DNA from: Devosia lucknowensis
GTDB lineage: Bacteria; Pseudomonadota; Alphaproteobacteria; Rhizobiales; Devosiaceae
DNA length: 64,000 nucleotides
Reading direction: 5' to 3'
Assembly (NCBI RefSeq): GCF_900177655.1
Contig: NZ_FXWK01000002.1
Span: 1-64,000, forward strand
The notes under the pieces are model-generated. The model saw only the letters and a list, made by a program, of their open reading frames with translations. It was not told the DNA's origin and ran no database searches. The first letter of the stretch is position 1. Each line of letters starts with the position of its first letter. Positions 1-8,265 of the stretch are shown piece after piece. Position numbers and translations under genes: made by a program.

Positions 1-405
1 AGATTTGCACCCAGACCAGTTCGCAAGAACCTCGCCGTCCACGTTTCTCTTTCTTCTTTTCTTCACAATGTCAAAGAGCTGACCCATCACCGTCACCGGC
101 AGAAACGTCACTTGGAAGCATAACTTCCGTATTCCTTCAAGGAACAAGATACTCCATCCGGTTGCCCGGCAGCATATCTGCCCTTTCAGAGATCGTCGAT
201 CAGTGGGAAGCACCGGGGCGCGTCGCGTCGTCGACAAGCGGGGTTATATGGGAGGGCTATTCTGGCGTCAACACCCATATGAAAGAAACATGACATTTCT
301 TTCCGACGCGATGGAACCAATGTGCATAAGTCGATTCAGGTGTCAGGTTTTCCCGGCGTCTCCAGCACATTAGACCTTCTGGCGCGTGCTGCCTTCGCCG
401 CTTCG
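1..405. other. No gene recognised
   Basis: This stretch lies beyond the 3' end of the glycosyltransferase gene. It is more AT-rich than its surroundings, with a pyrimidine-rich run near the start. I see no reading frame with a ribosome-binding site and no convincing RNA gene. It may hold the promoter of a gene to the left of the window. Confidence 0.4.
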
Positions 406-2274
406 CTAGATCGCGCGCTCATGTGACAGGCCTGTCCGCTTTCGGGGCGGAGCCTGCAATAGGGGCCGGCCTTCCGGTATCCCGGCCGAGTGCGGGCTCT
501 TGAACCAGTGAAAGGGCCGGCGAACGAATTCTCGCATGGCGCGCAGCGTGGCAAACGCGATCAGCAACCAGTATGCCGGAAGCAGTACCTGCCATAACCA
601 CAGGTGCCTCTGTCCGGTACGATGAAGTCCGACAAGGTTGGTCGCGACGGCACAGGCATGGCCGGTCACCAAAACGAACAGGCAGGCGATCGGCCAGAGC
701 TCCGCCATGGGCAAGGCGGCTTCACCACGAAGCAGATGAACGAAAAGGACCAAAAGGAAGCCGGCATGCAGGAGCGGCGCAAGTATCATGCCGAGAAGCA
801 CGACCTGGAACATGGCCCAGCCGCGCAAGCCAAGGTCGCGAACGAGCGCGCCGGAGTGGCGGTTATGGACTGCGTAGGTCTGCATCCATCCCTTCATCCA
901 GCGCGTCCGCTGTCCGAGCCAGGGAGAAAAGGTGGTCGGCGCAGTCTCATAAGTGGCCGACACACTCGTGCCGCAACGCAAGCCCCGACGAGCCAGGCGC
1001 ACGCCGAGATCGGCGTCTTCGGTAACGTTGAAGGCGTCCCACCCGCCGAGCTCTCGCAGTACGTCGGTGCGAAAATGGTTGGACGTGCCACCAAGTGGCA
1101 TGACGAATCCCCAGCGGGCCAAGGCCGGCAAAAGCACGGCGAACAATCCGGCATACTCGCCCGCAAAGAGTGATGGCAGGGCGATGGCGCCGCCGTTGTC
1201 GATGACGAGACGCGCCTGGATACAGGCAAGATCTGGATCGCGGCGGAACTGGTCGATGACCCGCCGCAATTGGTCTGGCTCCGGTCGGTCCTCGGCGTCG
1301 TAGACCACAAGAAACTCGCCGCGACAGAGCGGCAGGGCAAAAGCGAGTGCCTTGGGTTTGGTCCGCGGGGCGGCATCGGGCACGACGACGAGAGAAAAAC
1401 GGGCGTCGACCAGATGCCGTTTGACGGCGGCGATGGTCGAGGCGGAAACGGCCTCGACAACGAACATCACCTCCAGTTTTTCCGGCGGGTAGTCAATTTT
1501 CGCGAGAGCGGCATGAAGCTGCCCCACCATCGACGCCTCATCGCGCAGCGGCACCAGAACCGAGTAAATGGGCAGGTCAGAGTCATCCGTAGGCGGCACG
1601 ACCGGGGCTAGTTCCGGGTCTGGCGGGCTGCACAGCGCTGCAAGGCGCAGCAGGGCCGGAACCACAACAAGCGCCAACCAGATCGGTGCAAACCATTCCC
1701 ACCCCCAAAGCGGTGCAACAAGGAGCAGCCCGGTCACGGCCATCAGCATTATGGCAAACGTCCACCGCGCCCACCGGGTAAGGTCCAGTTGCGCAGCAGC
1801 GCGTGGCCAACGCCGCGCCATGGTCTGCCGCGCCCCATCAAGGAGGGCCTGCCCCGCTTGATCGACGATAAATGTCCTGAAAGCGGTGGCAGGAACCAGG
1901 CACAGGATACGGGAGAGATGCGGGCGACTAGCCTGGGCGGCCCGGAGACGAAGAACGCCATAGAAGTCGGGAGCGGCGAAAAGGACGTCCCGTCCCGGAA
2001 GACGAGTTCGATAGATCCGGACTTCGGCAAGGCTTTCGAGGCGCGCCGGAGCAAGGTCGAGGCGATCGATCCTCGGCACAGCGTCCAGGAAGCTCAATCC
2101 GGCCCAATCGGCGACACGCCGCATGATCTCGGCATCGCTGACGCCAAGATGGACAGCGCACCAATGGAGAGGATCGACCTGCGCGGCAAAGGCCTGATCA
2201 AGCGCGTAGTAGGCGTCCTGAGGGGTAGACCCGGGGGCCAGCAATGCCTGCATCAGGCTGGTGGCCGCGGACAT
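406..2274 (-). CDS. Membrane glycosyltransferase family 2 (processive, BcsA-like)
   Basis: A 622-residue polytopic membrane protein. Residues 1-160 form an N-terminal region resembling the GspE/T2SSE-N fold often fused to bacterial GT2 enzymes. Two hydrophobic segments follow (about 170-215), then a cytosolic GT2 domain (about 230-470), then several more membrane segments and a basic, Pro-rich tail. The GT2 domain shows DAEDRPEPDQ (DxD nucleotide-sugar site), TEDADLG (catalytic base region) and QRTRWMKGW (the Q..RW acceptor motif of processive synthases). It probably transfers sugar to a growing surface polysaccharide, but the substrate cannot be read from sequence. It stands alone, with a 750-bp upstream region that presumably holds its promoter. 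Confidence 0.85.
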   Translation of the reverse strand: MSAATSLMQALLAPGSTPQDAYYALDQAFAAQVDPLHWCAVHLGVSDAEIMRRVADWAGLSFLDAVPRIDRLDLAPARLESLAEVRIYRTRLPGRDVLFAAPDFYGVLRLRAAQASRPHLSRILCLVPATAFRTFIVDQAGQALLDGARQTMARRWPRAAAQLDLTRWARWTFAIMLMAVTGLLLVAPLWGWEWFAPIWLALVVVPALLRLAALCSPPDPELAPVVPPTDDSDLPIYSVLVPLRDEASMVGQLHAALAKIDYPPEKLEVMFVVEAVSASTIAAVKRHLVDARFSLVVVPDAAPRTKPKALAFALPLCRGEFLVVYDAEDRPEPDQLRRVIDQFRRDPDLACIQARLVIDNGGAIALPSLFAGEYAGLFAVLLPALARWGFVMPLGGTSNHFRTDVLRELGGWDAFNVTEDADLGVRLARRGLRCGTSVSATYETAPTTFSPWLGQRTRWMKGWMQTYAVHNRHSGALVRDLGLRGWAMFQVVLLGMILAPLLHAGFLLVLFVHLLRGEAALPMAELWPIACLFVLVTGHACAVATNLVGLHRTGQRHLWLWQVLLPAYWLLIAFATLRAMREFVRRPFHWFKSPHSAGIPEGRPLLQAPPRKRTGLSHERAI

Positions 2275-3030
2275 GGCCTGGTCACATCCTCAAAGGGGCG
2301 CCAGGAGCCGAACCGCCGACCGATCCGGAACAATCGGCCGACCGAGCTTCTTGACCGACCATATGCTGCGCTTCAGCCAAGGCATGTTCAAGAACGCGAA
2401 TTCTTGCCGCAATTGCAGACCCCGCCTTACCCATGTCCGGCGCCCCGACGGGCGTGATCCGTCAGACGGAGGCGGTACCTCACGCGAACCTGTGGCCAGG
2501 AAAAACAAAGGTGATGAAGCTCCGGCCCCAACGCGGAGCGCATTTCATCACCGGGCATAAAAGGGCTGCAGACTCGGGCGTGCACCGCCATCCTTCGCGT
2601 CGACCACGTCGCCCTTGAAAGCGAGTCCGGTCGGCCCCTATCGAGGGATGAGCGGGGAAATCTCCTAGCACTAACCCGTTGAAGACAGTCTGCAGCAAGT
2701 TCGGTCGATCCAATGGTGTGGGGCGCGCTCCATCCACCTGCACCATTGAAGTCAGTCAAGACAAGGCTGGTCGCGCGGCCGTTAAAGGGATCGTGTCCAT
2801 TGCCCCCACCAGCACGAGCGAGCGCCTTGGTGCCCCAAGCGACAATTCCTGGTCGCAACCCGAAACCTTGCCCGAGCAGTTCTCTGCTCTGCTGGCGCCC
2901 AGGATGGCGGACCATGTGCATTGTCATCGCGTTGCCCCTACGCGAACGAATTCAATATTCATGATTAAGGCACGCCGCGCGGATGGTGTGGAATTGGTAA
3001 AAATCCCAATAATTCGGATAATATTCGGTA
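2275..3030. other. 756-bp intergenic region, no convincing gene
   Basis: This lies between the 5' end of the glycosyltransferase gene and the 3' end of the luxR gene. Open frames exist on both strands (for example 2427-2927 minus), but their translations are Arg/Pro/Ser-rich without domain-like patterns and lack ribosome-binding sites. The glycosyltransferase promoter should lie near 2275-2450. The part around 2930-3030 is AT-rich. An untranslated RNA is possible but not supported. Confidence 0.4.
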
Positions 3031-3750
3031 TCAGAGCGTAATCAGCTTGTGCCGTATCGCCTCGACGACCGTATGCAGCCGATTATTCGTACCCATGCGC
3101 TTCTGAGCATTCTCGCAGTGCTGATTGACGGTGCGGGCCGTGAGGCCGGTTATGTCGGCGATCTCGGACGCGGTCTTGCCCGCGGCGGCCCATTTGAGGA
3201 TCTCAGCCTCGCGCGCGGTGATGATCCTGCGGGCGTTCGGGCAGTCCACGTGGCTATTGAGGTATCGAAGGCGTCCATGCGCGTAGAGTGCGAGCATGTG
3301 GAGTTCAAGCCGTGCTTTTTCATCCAGGTGACTGGTCTGCCCGGCAAGCGACACAACACCCTGCATGCCGCCCTCCATATGCACCGGAATACATAGGCCC
3401 TCGTCCATGCCGAAGTCGCGCGCTTCCTGCATCACCCGCCGTGCCGAGCCGTCGTTCTCCCGGTCATAGGGCGCATCTGACCAGTCAAACGGAAGCGCCG
3501 TTGAAAAGCAGTGACGCGCGACGGGATCGAGATGGACATATCCCTGATCGGTATAGCGCCTGTACCACTCGTCCTCCCATCCGGACAAAAGGACGAACGG
3601 GCGAACGTCGACGCCTGAATCCGGGAGGCCCGATATAATGAACCGCTCGAAACCGTAGTTTCCAATGGTCTTGAAGATTATCCGCAGAATAACTTCGGGA
3701 TCCGATTGTTTTTGAATAGCCTCGATTGTTGACATGATATCGGCATTCAT
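3031..3750 (-). CDS. LuxR-family regulator with autoinducer-binding domain
   Basis: A 239-residue protein, the usual length for LuxR/TraR-type quorum-sensing regulators. Residues 10-160 look like an autoinducer-binding domain, with the W.D.Y...Y..D pattern (GWEDEWYRRYTDQGY, then HLDPVARHC). Residues 170-235 form a LuxR helix-turn-helix (TAREAEILKWAAAGKTASEIA, then TVNQHCENAQKRMG). No luxI-type synthase gene is in the window, so it may be an orphan (solo) receptor for self-made or foreign signals. The first ATG follows a GGGG stretch and is taken as the start; a second ATG lies five codons in. Its targets are unknown. Confidence 0.85.
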   Translation of the reverse strand: MNADIMSTIEAIQKQSDPEVILRIIFKTIGNYGFERFIISGLPDSGVDVRPFVLLSGWEDEWYRRYTDQGYVHLDPVARHCFSTALPFDWSDAPYDRENDGSARRVMQEARDFGMDEGLCIPVHMEGGMQGVVSLAGQTSHLDEKARLELHMLALYAHGRLRYLNSHVDCPNARRIITAREAEILKWAAAGKTASEIADITGLTARTVNQHCENAQKRMGTNNRLHTVVEAIRHKLITL

Positions 3751-3813
3751 CCGGAGCCCCTATTTCCGCTTGAACACCTCTGGAGATTGCCGCTGTTTGC
3801 TCCCAAAAACAAG

Positions 3814-3855
3814 ACGAACGAAACCGGCACCCACGTGCGGGATGCCGGCGTTCGT
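3814..3855 (-). terminator. Hairpin terminator downstream of hslO
   Basis: Outer arms ACGAACG/CGTTCGT and inner arms CCGGCA/TGCCGG flank a short loop. Read on the minus strand, the stem is followed by CTTGTTTTT, as expected for intrinsic termination of the argD-argF-hslO transcript before luxR. Confidence 0.6.
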
Positions 3856-3872
3856 CCATGATTATTTTGCGA

Positions 3873-4883
3873 TCATTGAAATTGGTGCGGATTGAACCGG
3901 TACGCTGTCGAGCAGAACTCGCAAACGACTTCGATTTCGCCTTCGACAGCCATCTCTTCACGCTCCTCCTCGGAGAAGCTGTTCGCAAGCATGTCTTCGA
4001 TGCGATCCGCCGAGCAGGTGCAGCGCTCGACGAGATCCTGCGGGGGAAATACGCGCACGCCGGTCTCATGATAAAGTCTGAACAACAGGCGCTCGGGCGA
4101 CAAATCAGGGTCAGTCAGTTCAAGATCGCCAACCGTCCCCAACAGCGCCTTTGCTTCAGCCCAACCGTCGGCCTCGACAAAGTCGGGGTCTGCGGAGTCG
4201 GGGTTGTCAAAGTTGCCATCACCGGGCAGGTCGGCCATCACCGACATGCCGTTTTCCGGCAGGTGCTGTACCAGCATTCCACCCGCCCGCCAGCGCGGAC
4301 GATGGTCCCCGCGGGTCGTCATCTGTGCGACGGCGAGGCGCACCTGGGTCGGGATCTGCTCGGACTGCATGAAATAGGTGTGCGCCACTTCTTCGAGCGA
4401 ATTGCCGTCGAGCGCTACGATCCCCTGATACCGCTCGGTATATGCGCCCTGATCGATGGTCATGGCCAGATGCCCCTTGCCGAGCAGGTCGGCCGGGCTG
4501 GTCGAGCCAGCCTCGGAGGCCTTGAGCAAGGCATCGTGGTCGTAGCGTGCGTAGCCCCTGACCCCGTCGGGGGCATCGAAATCGACGACAATCAGGTTCA
4601 CCGGCCCATTGGTCTGGGTCTGCATGATGAAGCGCCCCTCGAACTTGAGAGACGAACCAATTAACGAGGCCAGCACGACGGCTTCGCCAAGCAGTCGGGC
4701 GACCGGCACGGGGTAGTCATGCCGGCTGAGGATCGTGTCGAGAGCGTCGCCCAGACGAACCACGCGACCACGCGTGTCGAGCTTTTCGAGGGTGAATGGC
4801 ACCACCGCGTCGTCGCCGGTCTCGGGGCGATCGAGCCCCAGGCTGGAGAGCAGGCTTTCGGTCATGGTCGTTTCCGTCGTCAT
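3873..4883 (-). CDS. Hsp33 redox-regulated chaperone
   Basis: A 336-residue cytoplasmic holdase that protects unfolding proteins under oxidative stress. The zinc/redox switch is visible at the C-terminus as CTC (CxC) followed about 30 residues later by CEFC (CxxC). In this family these four Cys bind zinc when reduced and form disulfides on activation. The substrate-binding domain covers residues 20-250 (QTQTNGPVNLIVVDF, VRGYARYD). It is last in the minus-strand series argD-argF-hslO, an order I recall as common in Hyphomicrobiales, and is followed by a terminator. An internal ATG (MTESLL) six codons later is an alternative start. Confidence 0.95.
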   Translation of the reverse strand: MTTETTMTESLLSSLGLDRPETGDDAVVPFTLEKLDTRGRVVRLGDALDTILSRHDYPVPVARLLGEAVVLASLIGSSLKFEGRFIMQTQTNGPVNLIVVDFDAPDGVRGYARYDHDALLKASEAGSTSPADLLGKGHLAMTIDQGAYTERYQGIVALDGNSLEEVAHTYFMQSEQIPTQVRLAVAQMTTRGDHRPRWRAGGMLVQHLPENGMSVMADLPGDGNFDNPDSADPDFVEADGWAEAKALLGTVGDLELTDPDLSPERLLFRLYHETGVRVFPPQDLVERCTCSADRIEDMLANSFSEEEREEMAVEGEIEVVCEFCSTAYRFNPHQFQ

Positions 4884-5003
4884 TCGCTTTCACTTTCCTG
4901 AGGCTACGCTCTCAGGGTCGATAGCGCCACCTCTACAGCACAAACCCACCCATGCCGCCTTCGCGAGGCTGGCAGGGTGGGTCATCGATGCAGCTTGGAG
5001 CAG

Positions 5004-5933
5004 CTAGTTCGTTTCGACCCCGAAGGCCCAGCACAAAACGGCTTTTTGGGCATGGAGGCGGTTTTCGGCCTCATCAAACACTACCGACTGGGGACCGTCG
5101 ATCACTTCGTCGGTCACCTCGTCGCCGCGATGGGCGGGCAGGCAGTGCATGAACAGGGCGTCCTTGTTCGCCAAGGACATCAAGTTGGTGTTGACCTGGT
5201 AAGGTTTCAAGACCCGGCGACGCTCGGCGGCATCCACGTCGCCCATCGACACCCACGTGTCGGTGATCACAAGGTCGGCGCCTTCCACGGCTTCGCGTGG
5301 GTCCTCGATCAACTTTGCATATTTGCCGGCCCGCGTGATGTCCTGCATCAGGTCCTTTTCGGGGCTATATTCATCCGGAACGGCGATTGTGAGCTCGCAT
5401 TCGAAGAGCTCGGCGGCGTTTACCCAGGAATGAAGCACGTTGTTGCTGTCGCCCACCCAGGCAATCTTGGCGCCTCTGATATCGCCGCGATGCTCTTCGA
5501 ACGTCATGAGGTCGGCCATGATCTGGCAGGGGTGAGCGCGCCGGGTCAGGCCGTTGATGACGGGCACGGTCGCCGCCTCGGCAAGCTCGAGCAGATCGGC
5601 ATGGCTGAGGATGCGGATCATGATGGCGTCCACATAGCGGCTCATGACCTTAGCCGTATCGGCCAGCGTTTCCTCGCGAGACAGCTGCATTTCCTGACCC
5701 GAGAGCATCAAGGTCTGGCCGCCCAGCTGACGCATGCCCACGTCGAACGACACACGAGTGCGTGTGGACTGACGCTCGAAAATCATCGCCAGCACCTTGT
5801 CCTTGAGGAGCTGGGGCCGGTCACCGTCCTTCAGGCGCGCCTTGAGCGCTGTGGCCTGATTGAGCATGCCGCGAAGTTCGGCATAGGAGAAATCGTCTAT
5901 CGAGAGAAAATGGTTGAGGCTGCCGGTCGTCAT
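5004..5933 (-). CDS. Ornithine carbamoyltransferase
   Basis: Makes citrulline from ornithine and carbamoyl phosphate in arginine biosynthesis; cytoplasmic, trimeric in this family. Family motifs are intact: STRTR (carbamoyl-phosphate loop), HPCQ, DTWVSMG (ornithine loop) and [10 protein letters not shown] (catalytic Cys). From the chosen start the protein is 309 residues, normal for ArgF. The ATG at 5933 is chosen because AAGGAGC lies 7 bp before it; the longer reading from 5957 would place that ribosome-binding site inside the coding sequence. It follows argD by 129 bp and precedes hslO by about 120 bp on the same strand, so the three are probably co-transcribed. Confidence 0.95.
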   Translation of the reverse strand: MTTGSLNHFLSIDDFSYAELRGMLNQATALKARLKDGDRPQLLKDKVLAMIFERQSTRTRVSFDVGMRQLGGQTLMLSGQEMQLSREETLADTAKVMSRYVDAIMIRILSHADLLELAEAATVPVINGLTRRAHPCQIMADLMTFEEHRGDIRGAKIAWVGDSNNVLHSWVNAAELFECELTIAVPDEYSPEKDLMQDITRAGKYAKLIEDPREAVEGADLVITDTWVSMGDVDAAERRRVLKPYQVNTNLMSLANKDALFMHCLPAHRGDEVTDEVIDGPQSVVFDEAENRLHAQKAVLCWAFGVETN

Positions 5934-5991
5934 GGCCGGGCTCCTTATATGACGCAATGAACAGATCGGGCGGCTGGGCCGCGGGTCGACG

Positions 5992-6012
5992 CTCCGCCTC
6001 AGAGAGGCGGAG
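5992..6012. other. Perfect 9-bp stem-loop between argD and argF
   Basis: The arms CTCCGCCTC and GAGGCGGAG are separated by AGA. No T-run follows on either strand, so it is more likely an RNA processing or stability element within the argD-argF transcript than a terminator. Confidence 0.45.
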
Positions 6013-6062
6013 GAAAGAGACCGCTTCGGCGCCGCCCGAAATGATAGAAGGTCAGCATGGGA

Positions 6063-7262
6063 TCAGCCTGCGGCAGCCGTCGAGGCGGTTTCTGCTTCGA
6101 TGGCATCGAAGGCTGCGCCGAGCTTTTCCATCGCCAGCTCGATGTCGGCCTCGGTCAGGATCAGCGGCGGCAGCAGGCGCAGGACGTTGTCACCGGCGCC
6201 AATGGTCAGCAACTGATGGTCATCGCGCAGCCGCGATACGAAATCGCGCACGGGCGGAGAAATCTTGATGCCGGCGAGAAGACCCTTGCCGCGCAGCTCC
6301 AACACGTAATCAGGGTACTTCTGAGCCAGTTGCTGGAGATGCCAGGCGAGGCGCTGGCCCATCTGGGCGACATTGTCGAGAAATCCCGGAGCCAGGATGC
6401 GATCGAGAACAGCATTGCCCATGGCGCAGCCGAGAGGATTGCCGCCATATGTAGAGCCATGGGTGCCAGGAACCATCGAAGCGGCTGCCGCCTCGGTGGC
6501 AAGGCAGGCGCCCAGCGGGAAGCCGCCGCCGATGGCCTTGGCCACCGCGACGATGTCTGGCGTTACCCCGGCCCATTCGAACGCGAAGAAACGCCCCGTG
6601 CGACCGAAACCGCATTGCACCTCATCAAAGATGAGCAACATGTCGTTCTCGTCGCAGATCTTGCGCAGGCCCTGCAGGAATTCTGTGCTCATGGCGGTTA
6701 CCCCGCCCTCGCCCTGCACCGGCTCGATCAGGATGGCGCAGGTCTGGGGTCCGACGAGGGCCTTGACCGCTTCGAGGTCGCCTGGTGCCGTATGCTTGAA
6801 GCCCGGCATCGGCGGGCCGAAGCCTTCCAGATAGGACGGGTTGCCGCCTGCCGCGATGGTGCCCATGGTCCGGCCGTGGAACGATCCGGTGAAGGCGATG
6901 ACCTCATAGCGATCGGGCTGGCCCTTGGCAAAGAAGTAATGGCGGGCCGTCTTGATGGCGCATTCGAGCGCCTCGGCACCGGAATTGGTGAAAAAGACCT
7001 TGTCGGCAAACGTGGAATCCACGAGCCGCTGGCCCAACCGTTCCTGCTCTGGAATGGTGAACACGTTCGAGGTGTGCCAGACCTTGTCGGCCGCTGCCTT
7101 GAGTGCGGCGACGAGGTGAGGGTCGCCATGTCCCAAGGCATTCACGGCGATGCCGGAATGAAAATCGAGATATTCTCGGCCCTGCTGGTCATACAGGCGC
7201 ATGCCCTCGCCCCGCTCGAAAGCGAGATCGGACCGGGCATAAGTGCCGTAGAGCGCAGACAT
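6063..7262 (-). CDS. Acetylornithine aminotransferase
   Basis: A class-III PLP-dependent aminotransferase of 399 residues, the normal ArgD length. It converts N-acetylglutamate semialdehyde to N-acetylornithine, and in many bacteria also serves lysine biosynthesis as succinyldiaminopimelate aminotransferase. Visible motifs are NSGAEALECAIK (PLP phosphate site), SFHGRTMG, FDEVQCGFGRTG (Asp for the PLP ring) and AKAIGGGFPLGA, containing the Schiff-base Lys. It is first in the argD-argF-hslO series, divergent from gcrA. Its 5' leader contains two hairpins, one resembling a terminator, so attenuation is possible. Confidence 0.95.
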   Translation of the reverse strand: MSALYGTYARSDLAFERGEGMRLYDQQGREYLDFHSGIAVNALGHGDPHLVAALKAAADKVWHTSNVFTIPEQERLGQRLVDSTFADKVFFTNSGAEALECAIKTARHYFFAKGQPDRYEVIAFTGSFHGRTMGTIAAGGNPSYLEGFGPPMPGFKHTAPGDLEAVKALVGPQTCAILIEPVQGEGGVTAMSTEFLQGLRKICDENDMLLIFDEVQCGFGRTGRFFAFEWAGVTPDIVAVAKAIGGGFPLGACLATEAAAASMVPGTHGSTYGGNPLGCAMGNAVLDRILAPGFLDNVAQMGQRLAWHLQQLAQKYPDYVLELRGKGLLAGIKISPPVRDFVSRLRDDHQLLTIGAGDNVLRLLPPLILTEADIELAMEKLGAAFDAIEAETASTAAAG

Positions 7263-7298
7263 GGCAATTCCTCGTATTGGGGTATGGTTGAAACGAGC

Positions 7299-7349
7299 GT
7301 GGCAAAGCTGCCACAGAAATCAAAAACGCGCCCTCTCGGCCGCGCGTTT
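7299..7349 (-). promoter_or_regulatory. Two hairpins in the argD leader (possible attenuator)
   Basis: On the minus strand, 35-90 bp before the argD start, the first stem has arms AAACGCG/CGCGTTT followed by TTTTTGATTTC, like an intrinsic terminator. The second has perfect arms GTGGCA/TGCCAC with a 4-nt loop (7299-7314). No minus-strand gene lies upstream that would need a terminator here, so conditional termination within the argD leader is the reasonable inference. I did not find a leader peptide. Confidence 0.4.
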
Positions 7350-7413
7350 GGACCTCAGAATTAGGCGAAAAACACGCGGCAAGTCAACGAATAACGGGCC
7401 AAGTGCCTGATTT

Positions 7414-7609
7414 GACTCGCGGATCGTTAGGGCAATCTTAACCAATGAATAAACGGGGAAAAAACGCCCCGACTCTTGATCCTGATTCCTGCGATGTCGT
7501 AATCTCCGAGGCGTTGGGGGCACGACATCTCGTGCGGCGGACCCGCTCAACATACGATCTGTAGAGTCAAAAGGCTGCCATGCCGTTTTGGCAGCGCAAT
7601 GAAGGATTC
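7414..7609 (+). promoter_or_regulatory. Cluster of five GANTC sites upstream of gcrA
   Basis: GACTC at 7414 and 7471, GATTC at 7484 and 7605, and GAGTC at 7564 lie within 196 bp of the gcrA promoter region. GANTC is the CcrM methylation site in Alphaproteobacteria, and GcrA acts with sigma-70 polymerase at methylated GANTC promoters. Fewer than one site would be expected by chance, so methylation-dependent control of gcrA (and perhaps argD) is plausible. Confidence 0.5.
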
Positions 7610-7640
7610 TGTTTTGTCGATGGTTTCAGGAGCGCAATCG

Positions 7641-8183
7641 ATGGGCTGGACTGACGAGCGCGTCGAACTTTTGAAGAAACTCTGGATGGAAGGCCTCAGC
7701 GCCAGCCAGATTGCGGCTGAGCTGGGAGAAGGCGTGACGCGTAATGCCGTGATCGGCAAGGTGCACCGCCTCAAGCTGTCGGCCCGCGCCAAGCCGACCA
7801 ATACCACGCCACGCGCCCGCCCCGCTGCCGCCCGGCCCGCCGCGCCGCGCCGCGTCACCGGCCAGACCTCGGGCGCGACGCCAATGAGCGCCAAGCCGCG
7901 GGTTTCGATGGCCCGGCCGCAGGTAATGGGCGCGACCGCCCTGGCCGCCGCACCAGAAATGGAGACCGAACTCTATGTCGCGCCGGCGGCCGCCGAGCTC
8001 TTCATCCCCGAAGACAAGCGCCTTAACCTGTTGCAACTCAACGAACATACCTGCAAGTGGCCGATCGGCGACCCGCTGACCAAGGACTTCTACTTCTGCG
8101 GCCAGCACAGCCTGGAGACTGGTCCCTATTGCGAATTCCACTCGCGCCGCGCCTACCACCAGATGGACAAGAAGCGCCGCTGA
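7641..8183 (+). CDS. GcrA cell cycle regulator
   Basis: A 180-residue alphaproteobacterial cell-cycle transcription factor. The N-terminal DNA-binding domain is diagnostic (MGWTDERVELLKKLWMEG, then SASQIAAELGEGVTRNAVIGK). A Pro/Ala-rich linker (about 55-110) follows. The C-terminal domain, which contacts sigma-70 in this family, contains LLQLNEHTCKWPIGDP and FCGQ. The ATG at 7641 is chosen because AGGAG lies 8 bp upstream and the family normally starts M-x-WTDERVE; the ATG at 7599 adds 14 atypical residues. A strong intrinsic terminator follows. It is divergent from argD. Confidence 0.95.
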   Translation: MGWTDERVELLKKLWMEGLSASQIAAELGEGVTRNAVIGKVHRLKLSARAKPTNTTPRARPAAARPAAPRRVTGQTSGATPMSAKPRVSMARPQVMGATALAAAPEMETELYVAPAAAELFIPEDKRLNLLQLNEHTCKWPIGDPLTKDFYFCGQHSLETGPYCEFHSRRAYHQMDKKRR

Positions 8184-8205
8184 GAGCCGCAAAAATCAAG
8201 AAAAC

Positions 8206-8229
8206 GGGCGCCGAAAGGCGCCCTTTTTT
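8206..8229. terminator. Bidirectional intrinsic terminator between gcrA and phoR
   Basis: GGGCGCC-GAAA-GGCGCCC followed by six T on the plus strand; the minus strand has GTTTTC after the stem. It serves the convergent gcrA and phoR genes. Confidence 0.85.
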
Positions 8230-8265
8230 GTTGCATTCTTCGCTCTGGAGGCACGCATGACGCGT

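Noticed and set aside
2427..2927. Minus-strand ORF of 166 codons in the gap before the glycosyltransferase
   Set aside because: No ribosome-binding site, no domain-like sequence, skewed Arg/Ser/Pro composition.
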